From assembly GCA_035518095.1 (NCBI GenBank), contig DATIXX010000009.1, positions 1 through 57,603 of the forward strand: DNA of 57,603 nucleotides. The letters are read 5' to 3'. The notes under the pieces were generated by a model. That model made no database searches, had not been told where the DNA came from, and saw nothing but the letters and a program-made list of their open reading frames with translations. Both the position numbers and the translations under genes were made by a program. This DNA comes from Burkholderiales bacterium (GTDB lineage: Bacteria > Pseudomonadota > Gammaproteobacteria > Burkholderiales > JAHFRG01). Numbering within the stretch: the stretch's first letter is position 1; each line of letters begins with the position of its first letter. Positions 1 to 8,454 of this stretch are shown here, in pieces.

Positions 1-236
1 TCAAACGCGCCACCGGGTCCTCGGTTACCGGCCAACACAACACCGCGACAAGGATGCTCCGGCCGATATGGATTAGCCGGACTGTATAGTATGAACCGGA
101 AAGCTCGAACACGTAACTGCCCAGCCGCGCGCCCGCGAAACTGCCAATCGGGTGAACCGAGAAACACGAGGCCGAACAAAGTGTAGAGATATTTGACGCC
201 AAAAATCTGAGCCGCCAGCGGCACCCTACCAAGCCA
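1..236 (-). pseudogene. Decayed C-terminal fragment of an MFS transporter
   Basis: Read on the minus strand, this stretch encodes about 75 codons that match the end of the intact MFS carrier at 7203-8408. Shared blocks include WLGxVPL, AQIFGVxYL, a GSF/GAxLGxYxF block and SGSYxxxxxxxIGxSxL, ending at a stop codon formed by bases 1-3. About five codons are missing after WLGRVPL, and a single-base frameshift lies near base 155, after FLGS. Homology stops at about base 236, so the first three quarters of the gene are gone. This is a dead paralogue or a relic of a duplication. It is seen directly by comparing the two stretches; the family call comes from the intact copy. Confidence 0.8.
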
Positions 237-240
237 CTAT

Positions 241-952
241 GCACCTATTTATGCTGCGAATAGATACGTACTCGGAGGGCGGCTTGGTACCTTGCACTGG
301 AGTGATGTCCTCCGTGTAGACCGAACGCAGAACCGATTCGCGCGTCGCGTCCGAGAAATTGCGGCACCGGAGCCATCTGCATACGGTTTCCCATTTGTCG
401 CGAATCAGCAATTCGGGTGCGGGTGACATCCGTACTGCCTCCTCAGCGAAGCTAACGAGGAGTAGCCGACTGAGGTCGTGCCGCACGCTTGAACCTTATG
501 GATGCGCTGCGCGCGGCCTAATGGCGGGTACCACGCTTAGCCTTGACGCGAACGCTTCTTGTAGACAGGGGCAGGCGATCTCGTTTTTTCTTTTCAAGAT
601 CTAATAACCGAGTCGTTGGCCAAAGTAGAGGATATTCCCCAACTTCACCCCACCGTCGCAAGTTTCGAAAAGCAAAACAGTCGCTGCTTTAATCCAGCGC
701 TGCTGCGAAGCACAATATTTCGATACACCTCGAATTGCGGCATGCGTCGATGGAGGTAAGGAGTTGAACCCGCCAGGATATGCCTTGAGACCTCCGATTT
801 CACAATTGAATTATCAAGCACGTCGGGTTGAAACCACTGTTGATATACTATTTAAGATGGACTAGACTTTTGAGTTCACGTCATTACAATTTAGCGCGGT
901 TTTACACTAGTAGCTGTTCACCGAGTGTCCTATGCCACTGGGGAGAAAATAA
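241..952. other. Intergenic stretch, no supported gene
   Basis: Several short reading frames exist on both strands, the longest being 86 codons on the minus strand at 226-486, but none has a recognisable motif or a convincing ribosome site. The stretch begins where the MFS remnant ends and may be debris of the same rearrangement. The promoter of soxC should lie in the last 200 bases, which are AT-richer than their surroundings; I cannot point to a clear -35/-10 pair. Confidence 0.5.
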
Positions 953-2365
953 ATGGCGCTGCTCGATAATTCGATTTACAACCAGGAATCCCAAAAATAT
1001 ATTGAGACCACGATTGAGGCCGAGCGACGCTACCTCGCCGCGCGAAAAGCCGAATTGGAAAACGGCGAGTCCAAGGAAGGCATGTTTCCCAATCCCGGTA
1101 AGGCGGACAGCCGCCGCAAGTTCTTGATTAAGTCCGCGGCATTGGCGGGGGCTAGCGCGGCCGCAATAATCCCAAGAATGACGTCCGCCGCACCTCCTGG
1201 CGCCATGGAATTTCCAGTGCCGCAAGATCCAACTAAGGTGCAAGGTCGTGCCATCGGAGATGACGGCGGTTACGGCACGCGCTCGCAGTTCGAAACGGAG
1301 GTCCGATGGCGTTTTCCGACGCCCACGAAACAATCGTCGTGGTCCATGACCCCGCTGGAAAAAAGCGTAGGGGTTGTGACGCCTTCGGGCTTACATTTCG
1401 AGCGGCATCACGCAGGCATCCCCGTCATTGATCCGAACAGGCACCTCCTGTTTGTCCACGGCATGGTTAATAAGACAAAAAAATATACCATGGCTGATTT
1501 GCGGCGGTTTCCTTCGGTTTCCCGCATGCACTTCATTGAATGTTCAGGAAATGGCCTGACCGAGTGGGCGGTACCAAAGCTCAAGACCGTACAAGGTACA
1601 CACGGCCTGCTCAGCACTTCCGAGTGGACCGGCGTCCCGTTGTCTACGATACTCAAAGAGGTTGAGGTCAAGGATGGAGCCAAGTGGATATTAGCGGAGG
1701 GTTCCGACGCGGCGGTCATGACACGCAGCATCCCGCTCGAAAAGTGTTGGGACGATGCCTTATTAGCCTACGGGCAGAACGGAGAGGCGATCCGTCCCGA
1801 GCAAGGCTATCCCCTGCGCTTAATTCTTCCCGGCTGGGAGGGGAATACCAATATCAAGTGGTTACGTCGCCTCGAAGTGAGTGATGTTCCCTATATGACT
1901 CGGGAAGAGACCTCAAAATACACGGATTTGCTAGAAAACGGCAAGGCGCGCCAGTTTACGTTTGTGATGGAAGCGAAGTCGGTTATCACGTTCCCGTCCG
2001 GGGAAATGAAGCTTCCAGCCCGCGGGTTCTATGAGATCACGGGTCTGGCGTGGAGCGGACGCGGGGTGGTTAAGCGGGTGGATGTATCCACCGACGGCGG
2101 TAAAACATGGCAGTTGGCTGCGCTGCAGGAACCCGTTCGTCCGATCTGCACTACACGGTTTCGGTTCCCATGGTGGTGGGATGGTACACCCGCAATTTTG
2201 CAGAGCCGTTGCGTTGATGAGACGGGGTACGTGCAACCGACCATTAAACAGCTCGTCGACGTCCGCGGCCTAAACGGTCCGTTTGGGTCGATTTATCATC
2301 TAAACGGGATACAAAGCTGGGCGATTGCGAGCGACGGGAGCGTTACAAATGTCCACCACTACTAA
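953..2365 (+). CDS. soxC: Sulfane/sulfite dehydrogenase molybdopterin subunit SoxC
   Basis: SoxC is the periplasmic molybdenum-cofactor subunit that, with SoxD, oxidises the sulfane sulfur (or sulfite) during sulfur oxidation. The 470-residue product has the family blocks TPSGLHFERHH (about 143-153), HFIECSGNG with the molybdenum-ligand Cys at 197, and the C-terminal dimerisation domain containing VDVSTDGGKTW. A Tat signal (SRRKFLIK, twin Arg at 54-55, then an Ala-rich core) predicts export of the folded protein. The start at 953 has a GGGGAGA ribosome site at good distance, but it leaves about 50 residues before the twin Arg. ATG at 1082 would give a normal signal peptide, though its AAGGAAGG lies too close. 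The gene overlaps soxD by 17 bases. No soxXYZAB lies in the window. Confidence 0.92.
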   Translation: MALLDNSIYNQESQKYIETTIEAERRYLAARKAELENGESKEGMFPNPGKADSRRKFLIKSAALAGASAAAIIPRMTSAAPPGAMEFPVPQDPTKVQGRAIGDDGGYGTRSQFETEVRWRFPTPTKQSSWSMTPLEKSVGVVTPSGLHFERHHAGIPVIDPNRHLLFVHGMVNKTKKYTMADLRRFPSVSRMHFIECSGNGLTEWAVPKLKTVQGTHGLLSTSEWTGVPLSTILKEVEVKDGAKWILAEGSDAAVMTRSIPLEKCWDDALLAYGQNGEAIRPEQGYPLRLILPGWEGNTNIKWLRRLEVSDVPYMTREETSKYTDLLENGKARQFTFVMEAKSVITFPSGEMKLPARGFYEITGLAWSGRGVVKRVDVSTDGGKTWQLAALQEPVRPICTTRFRFPWWWDGTPAILQSRCVDETGYVQPTIKQLVDVRGLNGPFGSIYHLNGIQSWAIASDGSVTNVHHY

Positions 2366-2903
2366 AGAACTAGTTTTTGCTTTCCTTGTTCTTGCCTTGA
2401 CTGCCGGGCACGCTTCAGGTCAGGGTTACCGGGGTCCCTATGGCTTCGGCTCAACGCCAACGCGCGAGGAGCTTGCCGCGTTTTATTCAATACCCGCGAA
2501 TGGAACGGGATTGCCTCCAGGCAAAGGCAACTACGTCCAAGGTCAAGAAGTCTACACGGGCAAATGCGTAGCCTGCCACGGCGACAAAATGCAAGGTGTT
2601 GCGGGGGCCGGCGAGGCGCTAATTGGCGGACGGGGTACCCTCACCAGCGGGAAACCGTTGAAGACCGTTGAAAGTTATTGGCCCTATGCGACCACGGTGT
2701 TTGATTACGTGAAGCGAGCGATGCCTTTCAACAGCCCGGGTTCCCTCACCGACGACGAAGTATATGCGGTGACCGCCTACATTCTGGTAGAAGCCAAGAT
2801 AATTAACAAAGACGCAATAATCAATGCAAAGACGTTACCCAAAGTGGAGATGCCTAACAGAGACGGTTTCGTACCGGATCCGCGGCCTGATGTCCATGAT
2901 TAG
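2349..2903 (+). CDS. soxD: Cytochrome c subunit SoxD, short monoheme form
   Basis: This is the electron-accepting c-type cytochrome of the SoxCD complex. The 184-residue product has a signal peptide (hydrophobic 8-24) and one haem site, CVACH, at 73-77; the likely axial Met is in AMPFNSPG about 60 residues later. It starts inside the end of soxC (17-base overlap), which points to translational coupling and a fixed partner. The best studied SoxD proteins (Paracoccus type) are about 380 residues with two haems; this one lacks that second domain, so it resembles the compact forms seen in other sulfur oxidisers. The pairing with SoxC is clear; whether the complex acts on sulfane sulfur or on free sulfite cannot be told from sequence. 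Confidence 0.88.
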   Translation: MSTTTKELVFAFLVLALTAGHASGQGYRGPYGFGSTPTREELAAFYSIPANGTGLPPGKGNYVQGQEVYTGKCVACHGDKMQGVAGAGEALIGGRGTLTSGKPLKTVESYWPYATTVFDYVKRAMPFNSPGSLTDDEVYAVTAYILVEAKIINKDAIINAKTLPKVEMPNRDGFVPDPRPDVHD

Positions 2904-3587
2904 GTGACGCGCAACACGATTCAATCTGAGTAGATGGAATCAAGCCGTTCGAAATTCACAACCGGCGCATGCGGCTATGCAATTCTCGTGGCCCGTAAAC
3001 CCGCGTTGAAGCGATAGACGGTGCTGCTTGACGATGTGTTCCTGAATTCTTGGCTAACGCAAAAGCAACGAACCGGATCCACCACGCCTAAATAGAGCTG
3101 ATTCATGAGATGTGCAGCCTGTCGGGGTGCGACATTGCGCAATTCCGAATTTGCGCGAGTATCGATGAGCATGTTTGTGGTCAACGACACCCAAAATGTC
3201 GGTACGGGATGCAATCTTATGCTCGAGCTTTTGAATTTTAGCTGAAGCCGACGATGCTGATTGATTTTGCGAACAGCATTGACTGGCAGACTGAATGTTA
3301 ACGAGACCGGTGAACCAGTAGGAGCCCCCAGGAGATGAAAGCCATTGAGGAGTTAATCTCGATATGCGAACCGGCGTTTGTAGGCGTCCTCGCGCTCCGG
3401 ACTGCTTGCATTGGAATACGCTGAGTGTTTCACATGACAATCTCACTCGCAATGACCGGGTCACCTCAAGGAATATCGCGATGACCGGTCCGTTTGTGTG
3501 GGCTCGGCCATTCAACATGAGACTTGCTCCGCATATTCGGCTTTCGCAGAGAGCAACAACTTTGTTCATTCACTAATGGGGACCGGC
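2904..3587. other. Intergenic stretch, no supported gene
   Basis: About 680 bases separate soxD from the PanB-like gene. Open frames on both strands are short or are out-of-frame extensions of the next gene. I see no clear terminator hairpin. The promoter for the PanB-like gene is expected in the right-hand part. Confidence 0.5.
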
Positions 3588-4463
3588 ATGACCGAACAAG
3601 CAGCCGTAAAACGTAACAAGGTAACCATCCCAGATTTGTTCGAGAAGAAGAAGCGTAGCGAACCGATAGTGCAGCTTGCCGTGTACGACTATGAGACCGC
3701 GATTATCGCGGACCGCGTCGGCATCGATATCTTGTGCGTGTCCGATACCGGCGGCATGGTATTGTTCGGGCACGAAACCACCACGTCGGTTTCGTTCGAG
3801 GAAGTCATGTACATGGCTCAGGCCGTCAAGCGCGGCTCGCAGTACGGCTTGCGCATGGTCGACATGCCTTACATGAGTTTTCATCTGTCCGCGCAGCAGG
3901 CCGTTGAAAACGCCGCCAAGTACGTCTCGCAAGGTGGTGCAGAAGTTATGAAGTGCGAAGGCAATCAGCACCATGCCAAGTGTATTGAGGCGATCGTCAA
4001 GGCCGGCATTCCGGTGCAGGGCCACATCGGCATCACCCCAATGCGTATTCCGCAGCTCGGTGGTTTTGTCGCCCAAGGCAAGACCGCGGACCGCGCCAAA
4101 GAGCTCGTCGACGACGCGTGGGCAATGGTTGATGCCGGTTGTTTCTCGATCCTGACCGAAGTCGTGACTTCGGAGGTTTCGCAATATCTTGCAGAAACAC
4201 TGCCGGTGCCGGTAATAAGCCTAGGATCCGGCAATTCCTCCGATGGCGTGCACATCATCGGATCCGATTTGTTCCACCTGTACGAAAAACACGTGCCGCG
4301 CCATTCCAAGATTTACTGCGACTTGGTGCCGATCATTGAAAAAGGCCTGACCGACTATCGTGACGAGGTACGAAAGCGAATCTACCCGGGCAAGGAGCAT
4401 ACCGTGTACATGAAGGATAACGAGCTCAAGAAATTCAAGGACACGATCGGCTGGAAAAAATGA
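3588..4463 (+). CDS. PanB-like ketopantoate hydroxymethyltransferase family enzyme
   Basis: PanB enzymes transfer the C1 group of methylene-tetrahydrofolate to a 2-oxoacid in pantothenate synthesis, using Mg2+. The 291-residue product keeps the family core: metal-ligand Asp 53 (VSDTGGM, where PanB has GDSLGM), Asp 92 (VDMPYMS), Lys 122 (MKCEGN), PVQGHIGITP, LGGFVAQGKT and the catalytic Glu 191 (ILTEVV, where PanB has LECVP). It is longer than usual by a C-terminal tail rich in Lys and Glu. ATG 3588 is preferred because GGGGA sits just upstream; ATG 3576 is an alternative. No panC or panD lies nearby. The setting between soxCD and a TauE exporter suggests a specialised paralogue, perhaps acting on another 2-oxoacid. 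The family is well supported, the substrate is not known. Confidence 0.8.
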   Translation: MTEQAAVKRNKVTIPDLFEKKKRSEPIVQLAVYDYETAIIADRVGIDILCVSDTGGMVLFGHETTTSVSFEEVMYMAQAVKRGSQYGLRMVDMPYMSFHLSAQQAVENAAKYVSQGGAEVMKCEGNQHHAKCIEAIVKAGIPVQGHIGITPMRIPQLGGFVAQGKTADRAKELVDDAWAMVDAGCFSILTEVVTSEVSQYLAETLPVPVISLGSGNSSDGVHIIGSDLFHLYEKHVPRHSKIYCDLVPIIEKGLTDYRDEVRKRIYPGKEHTVYMKDNELKKFKDTIGWKK

Positions 4464-4570
4464 ACTGGCCCCGCGGCGGCGAAGTATGCGGCTTGGTGGC
4501 GCTGGCCGAGGGTGCGCAAACCTGTATTGCCGATGCGTCCCGTCTAATGGCCTGTGAAGTCATCGCATAG
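4460..4570 (+). CDS. Possible 36-residue small protein overlapping the PanB-like stop
   Basis: An ATG overlaps the stop codon of the PanB-like gene in an ATGA arrangement, typical of translational coupling, and opens a 36-codon frame (starts MNWPRGGEVC, ends MACEVIA) with three Cys. It could be a coupled small protein, the truncated start of a lost gene, or chance. The following 255 bases up to the TauE gene hold nothing I can name. Confidence 0.25.
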   Translation: MNWPRGGEVCGLVALAEGAQTCIADASRLMACEVIA

Positions 4571-4825
4571 CGCCAACGTGGGGGCGCTAACGGTGAGTGG
4601 CTGCAGCCTGGGTTAGGTCATCATGAAGCAGCCCTCGGTGTTGCTCACTAGCGTTGCCATAGGTTGAAATCGCAAAATTGCGGGCCGGGTGGCGCGCTAA
4701 TCCATTTTTACACCCCGGGGACGTTTTCCCGACGCGTTCTCGGCAAAGGATTGCCGAAGTGCGAGGACAAGGCTTGAGAAAGTTCGGTGACAGTCCATGA
4801 TTAGCCGTTTTTCCAAAATTATATC

Positions 4826-5572
4826 TTGACGAGCTTACTTCTCGCGGCGGTCGCGATCGTAGTGGGGTTTTTCATCGGTGCCGTCGGCGTGGGGGGCGTC
4901 CTGCTCATTCCACCGCTCATCTGGCTGGGCGGGCTCAGTATCCACGAGGCTGCAGCCACCGCACTGTTCTCGTTTGTCGTCACGGGGATGCTCGGCACCT
5001 GGCTGTTTCAGAAGCGCGGTTCCATTAACTGGGGAATGACCTTACCGGTATGCTCCGGCGCTGTCGTGTTTAGCTACCTCGGTGCGATGGTCAATTCGAT
5101 GGTCGAGGCCCGTCCGCTTGCGCTAATCATCGCCGTCATCATCATTTTTACCGGTGCCTACATCCTGCGCCCGTCGCGGCGGAAAGACGAGAATCTCCGC
5201 GATGGCCGTGGTGCAGCACAGCGGACTTTGCTATTTGGCGTGGGCGCGGTTGCTGGTTTCGGCGCCGGTTTCTCCGGGGCTGGCGGACCGCTTTTCTCAG
5301 TCCCTATTATGCTGCTGCTCGGTTTTGTCCCACTGACCACCATCGGCACCAGCCAAGTCCTGCAGATCATCGTCAGCATCTTCGGCACCGTCGGGAACCT
5401 GCGGTACGGCTCGGTCGATTTCATGACCGCCGGGTGGATTATACTTTTCGAGCTCGTTGGCGTAGTGATGGGCACGCGTGCGGCGCACGCGGTCAGCGCC
5501 GGGGTACTGCGGCGCATGGCAGGTGGCCTGTGCGTTGCATTGGGACTGCTCATGCTGATCCGCTCGCTATAA
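4826..5572 (+). CDS. TauE/SafE-family sulfite or sulfonate exporter
   Basis: TSUP-family inner-membrane carriers such as TauE and SafE export sulfite, sulfoacetate or related anions. The 248-residue product has about eight hydrophobic segments in two halves, with the family repeats GFFIGAVGVGGVLLIPPLIW near the N terminus and GAGFSGAGGPLFSVPIML in the second half. Length fits the family. The start is uncertain: the frame opens at a TTG with no good ribosome site, and an in-frame GTG lies at 4862. It ends 7 bases before the GcvT-like gene, so the two are likely cotranscribed. In a genome that makes sulfite it may move sulfite or a small sulfonate across the membrane. Substrate is inferred from family and setting only. 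Confidence 0.85.
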   Translation: MTSLLLAAVAIVVGFFIGAVGVGGVLLIPPLIWLGGLSIHEAAATALFSFVVTGMLGTWLFQKRGSINWGMTLPVCSGAVVFSYLGAMVNSMVEARPLALIIAVIIIFTGAYILRPSRRKDENLRDGRGAAQRTLLFGVGAVAGFGAGFSGAGGPLFSVPIMLLLGFVPLTTIGTSQVLQIIVSIFGTVGNLRYGSVDFMTAGWIILFELVGVVMGTRAAHAVSAGVLRRMAGGLCVALGLLMLIRSL

Positions 5573-5579
5573 TCGGCTC

Positions 5580-6647
5580 ATGTCGCTTGAACGCTACTTT
5601 TCCGAGCGAGGCCTGAAGCTGCTGCGGTTCGCCCCGGGCGCCACAGTGCCGATGCGCTTCGCCGACGCGTGCGCAGAGCATTGCGCCACTCGTTCGGCGG
5701 CAGGCCTGTACGATTTTTCCTTCATGGGGTTGTACGAGGTTGTCGGCCCGGACGCGCGGCAATACCTCGAGCGCGTGCAAACGCGCAACTTAGCACGGCT
5801 CGCGCAAGGCAAGCTGCAATATACGCTTTTGCTGCGCGAGGACGGCAGCACATTTAACGACGCCACCATCTGGTGTCACGCGCCGGAGCACTACTGGCTG
5901 TTCACCGGCCGGCGCAGCGATTACGCCTGGCTTCTGCAGCACCGACACGATGACGCGGCGCAACTTAAGGACCGCTCGGGCGAATACGCGGTGCTAGCTG
6001 TGCAGGGACCGCGCAGTGCGGAAATTCTTCAACACGAACTGACTGTACCGTTGCGCGAGCTGCCTTATTTCTCCTTCATGCGGGAGGATGTTGCCGGAGT
6101 TCCCGCTTGGGTTGGGCGCCTGGGCTACAGCGGCGAGTTGGGATATGAAATTATCGTGCCGGCGGAGGCCGGCGTCCCCGTCTGGCAGAAGCTGCTAACG
6201 ACGGGCACCGGAGCAGCGCTGTGCGAGTGCGGTTTCGAGGCGGCCAACAGCCTGCGCGTCGAATCCGGCTATATTTTGTTTAGCGCTGAGCTTACTGTCG
6301 CGCCTGACCCTTTCGAGCTCGGACTTTCCCGGTTGGTGAATGGGGGTAATTTTATCGGCGCTGCGGCGCTGCGGCGCAGGCGCCGCCTGGCGCCGCAACG
6401 CCGACTTGGGGGCATAATCCCATTGGACGGCTTGCGCGGCGGACGAGTCGGGCTTCCTTCGGCGCAAGTCACAAGCGAAGCCTACGCGCCGACGCTCGCA
6501 CGCACGCTTGCCTTGGGTGTTATTGAAGTTGACGGCGCAGCACCGGGCAGCCTGATCCGATTGACGGACGGGCGGCTTGCACATAGCGCCCGGCTGCCGT
6601 TCTACGATCCCGGGCGGGTACTGCCGCGGCAGCCGCCTGCGGTCTGA
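5580..6647 (+). CDS. GcvT-like (aminomethyltransferase family) folate-binding protein
   Basis: The family moves C1 units from amines or sulfonium compounds to tetrahydrofolate (GcvT, DmdA, sarcosine/dimethylglycine dehydrogenase domains) or serves other folate-linked roles. The 355-residue product shows the fold's markers: GLYDFSFMGLYEVVGPDA (about 42-59), a folate-site acid in STFNDATIW (Asp 94, aligned with the catalytic Asp of GcvT), GRLGYSGELGYEIIVP and RVESGYILFSAEL. No other glycine-cleavage gene is nearby, so it is unlikely to be the housekeeping T-protein. Its partner genes are a TauE exporter 7 bases upstream and the PanB-like enzyme. A role in taking C1 units from an organosulfur or amine compound is plausible but unproven. 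The Arg-rich stretch near 265 is unlike classic GcvT. Confidence 0.78.
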   Translation: MSLERYFSERGLKLLRFAPGATVPMRFADACAEHCATRSAAGLYDFSFMGLYEVVGPDARQYLERVQTRNLARLAQGKLQYTLLLREDGSTFNDATIWCHAPEHYWLFTGRRSDYAWLLQHRHDDAAQLKDRSGEYAVLAVQGPRSAEILQHELTVPLRELPYFSFMREDVAGVPAWVGRLGYSGELGYEIIVPAEAGVPVWQKLLTTGTGAALCECGFEAANSLRVESGYILFSAELTVAPDPFELGLSRLVNGGNFIGAAALRRRRRLAPQRRLGGIIPLDGLRGGRVGLPSAQVTSEAYAPTLARTLALGVIEVDGAAPGSLIRLTDGRLAHSARLPFYDPGRVLPRQPPAV

Positions 6648-7202
6648 CCTAGGGCGGAATGCCGGAGAAGGCGGTGCATGGCGGTTCTGCCGGCAAATGG
6701 CACATTTAGTTTAACGTGTGGGCGGAAAGTGTTCGAATTTCCAGGCCACGGCGGAAACAGCAATCCCGACTAATAAATATTCGATGCACACTGCGCCGAT
6801 CAAGCGTATACGCGTCTTTGGGCGACTCGACTACGATTTCCGCCGGAAGACGACCGATCTACTTTGCTCGGGAAAACGACGACGCGCCGTCCATAAGACT
6901 TCGTCGTTATTCGGTGCGGTCACAGGATATTTCCGGGCGCGAAGGTTAAACAAAAGATAGGACTCGTCGGACCCACTCTGGAGGGCCCCTTTTACCATCG
7001 CACTCTTTATCGTCAGCGGGGCGCCCACACCGTTGCAGAAGTCCTGTGGCCTCAGACTGCCTGAAAACAAAATTCGCCGCAGAGAATTAAGCTTGCAAAA
7101 TCCATTAGCGTCGAAACCGAGTGTCAGCCGCTAAGTGCGAGCAACGCCGCAGCATAGACAGGCGCCAAACTTAATCCTATTGCATCTAAAGTTGCTGCGG
7201 TA
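6648..7202. other. Intergenic stretch, no supported gene
   Basis: The gap lies between the convergent GcvT-like and MFS genes. On the minus strand the bases at about 6716-6830 show weak likeness to the MFS gene around 7465-7560 (a shared ATAAATATTC-GATGCACA block and a similar hydrophobic translation), so this may be another decayed MFS fragment. The likeness is too weak to call firmly. No terminator hairpin stands out. Confidence 0.4.
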
Positions 7203-8408
7203 TCACGCCGCAACCCGCTGCAGGCTGCGGTCGTCTATCGGCATGTTGAGCAATGCGGCCAGCACGCTCAAGCCAATGGTAAGAAACCAGATAATCCGGT
7301 ATGAGCCTGAAGCATCAAAAATATAGCCCCCAAGCCACACACCAAGGAAGCTACCCAATTGGTGACTCAGGAATACGATGCTGAACAAGGTGGAAAGATA
7401 TCTCACGCCAAAAATCTGGGCGACCAGCCCGTTGGTGAGGGGCACGGTTCCAAGCCAGGTCAAGCCAATGGTCATTGCAAAAACAGCTACCGACACCGTG
7501 GTAACCGGCAACAAAATAAATATTCCGATGCACAGCGCGCGCACCGCATAAATGGCGCAGAGCAGGTACTTTTTTGAAAACCGTCCACCCAAATAACCCG
7601 CCGAAAAAGAACCAATGATATTAAACAACCCGATCAACGCCAAAGCGATCACACCGGTCTTCGGCGTCATGCCGACATCAAGCAGGTAAGAGGGTAAATG
7701 CACCATAATGAACGCAGTTTGAAATCCACAAACGAAAAATCCAGCATTGAGATAGAGGAAACCGCGGTGGCCCCCGGCCTCGCGTATCGCCTGTGCAAGG
7801 GACTGCTCGGATCCGCGCGCGCTTTTCTTTTTCGAGCCGACCATAGCGGCAGAAAGCGGCACCACGATTAACGCGGTAAGAACCAGTAGCAGTAACCCGG
7901 TCTGCCAGCCAAAGGAACTGATTAGTAGCTGGCCATACGGGATCATGGCGAACTGCCCGAACGATCCTCCGGCTGAAACGATACCAATTGCCACACTTCG
8001 TTTTTCCGGTGGCGCCATTTTGCCGACTACGCCCAATATCACTCCAAACCCGGTTCCAGAAAGACCGAGTCCGATCAGCAGGCCCGCAGAAACGTCAAGC
8101 GAGAGGCCTGAAGTCGACAATGCCATCAGCGCGAGACCCGCAACATAAAGCAGGCCCGAAATTAAAACCACACGCCCCGCGCCGAACTTATCGGCGACTG
8201 CGCCAAATCCCGGCTGACCCACGCCCCAAATAAGATTTTGCAATGCAATCGCGAACGCAAACGTGGAACGTCCCCATCCCATATCAGCGCTCATCGGCTG
8301 CAGAAATAATCCGAAGCTCTGGCGAATTCCCAGCGAGATCGCTAGGATCAATGCCCCGCAAACTACAACGGTGACCAAAGTGCGTGAGCTTGTCATGGAT
8401 TGATGCAT
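7203..8408 (-). CDS. MFS transporter (12-helix, OFA/monocarboxylate-like)
   Basis: This is a major-facilitator secondary carrier in the inner membrane. The roughly 401-residue product has twelve hydrophobic segments with a central cytoplasmic loop (KKKSARGSEQS). Motifs of the oxalate/formate-type subgroup are visible: LGIRQSFGLFLQPMSADMGW after helix 1 and DKFGAGRVVLISG as the motif-A loop. I start it at ATG 8408; the longer frame begins with TTG at 8468 inside the preceding UspA gene. It is the last gene of the long minus-strand run that begins with the oxygenase, so it may export or import a product such as a small carboxylate or sulfonate. Substrate is unknown. A dead relative of its 3' end lies at 1-236. 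Confidence 0.85.
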   Translation of the reverse strand: MHQSMTSSRTLVTVVVCGALILAISLGIRQSFGLFLQPMSADMGWGRSTFAFAIALQNLIWGVGQPGFGAVADKFGAGRVVLISGLLYVAGLALMALSTSGLSLDVSAGLLIGLGLSGTGFGVILGVVGKMAPPEKRSVAIGIVSAGGSFGQFAMIPYGQLLISSFGWQTGLLLLVLTALIVVPLSAAMVGSKKKSARGSEQSLAQAIREAGGHRGFLYLNAGFFVCGFQTAFIMVHLPSYLLDVGMTPKTGVIALALIGLFNIIGSFSAGYLGGRFSKKYLLCAIYAVRALCIGIFILLPVTTVSVAVFAMTIGLTWLGTVPLTNGLVAQIFGVRYLSTLFSIVFLSHQLGSFLGVWLGGYIFDASGSYRIIWFLTIGLSVLAALLNMPIDDRSLQRVAA

Positions 8409-8454
8409 AATATCATTTGCACTCGGGAATTCGCGCGAATTCGGAAGCGCCGCA

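Noticed and set aside
226..486. 86-codon minus-strand frame next to the MFS remnant
   Set aside because: No motif, no ribosome site and overlap with the remnant; probably chance.
6716..6830. Weak likeness to part of the MFS gene (7465-7560)
   Set aside because: Only one short block agrees well and the translation is poor. I mention it in the intergenic entry but do not call a pseudogene.
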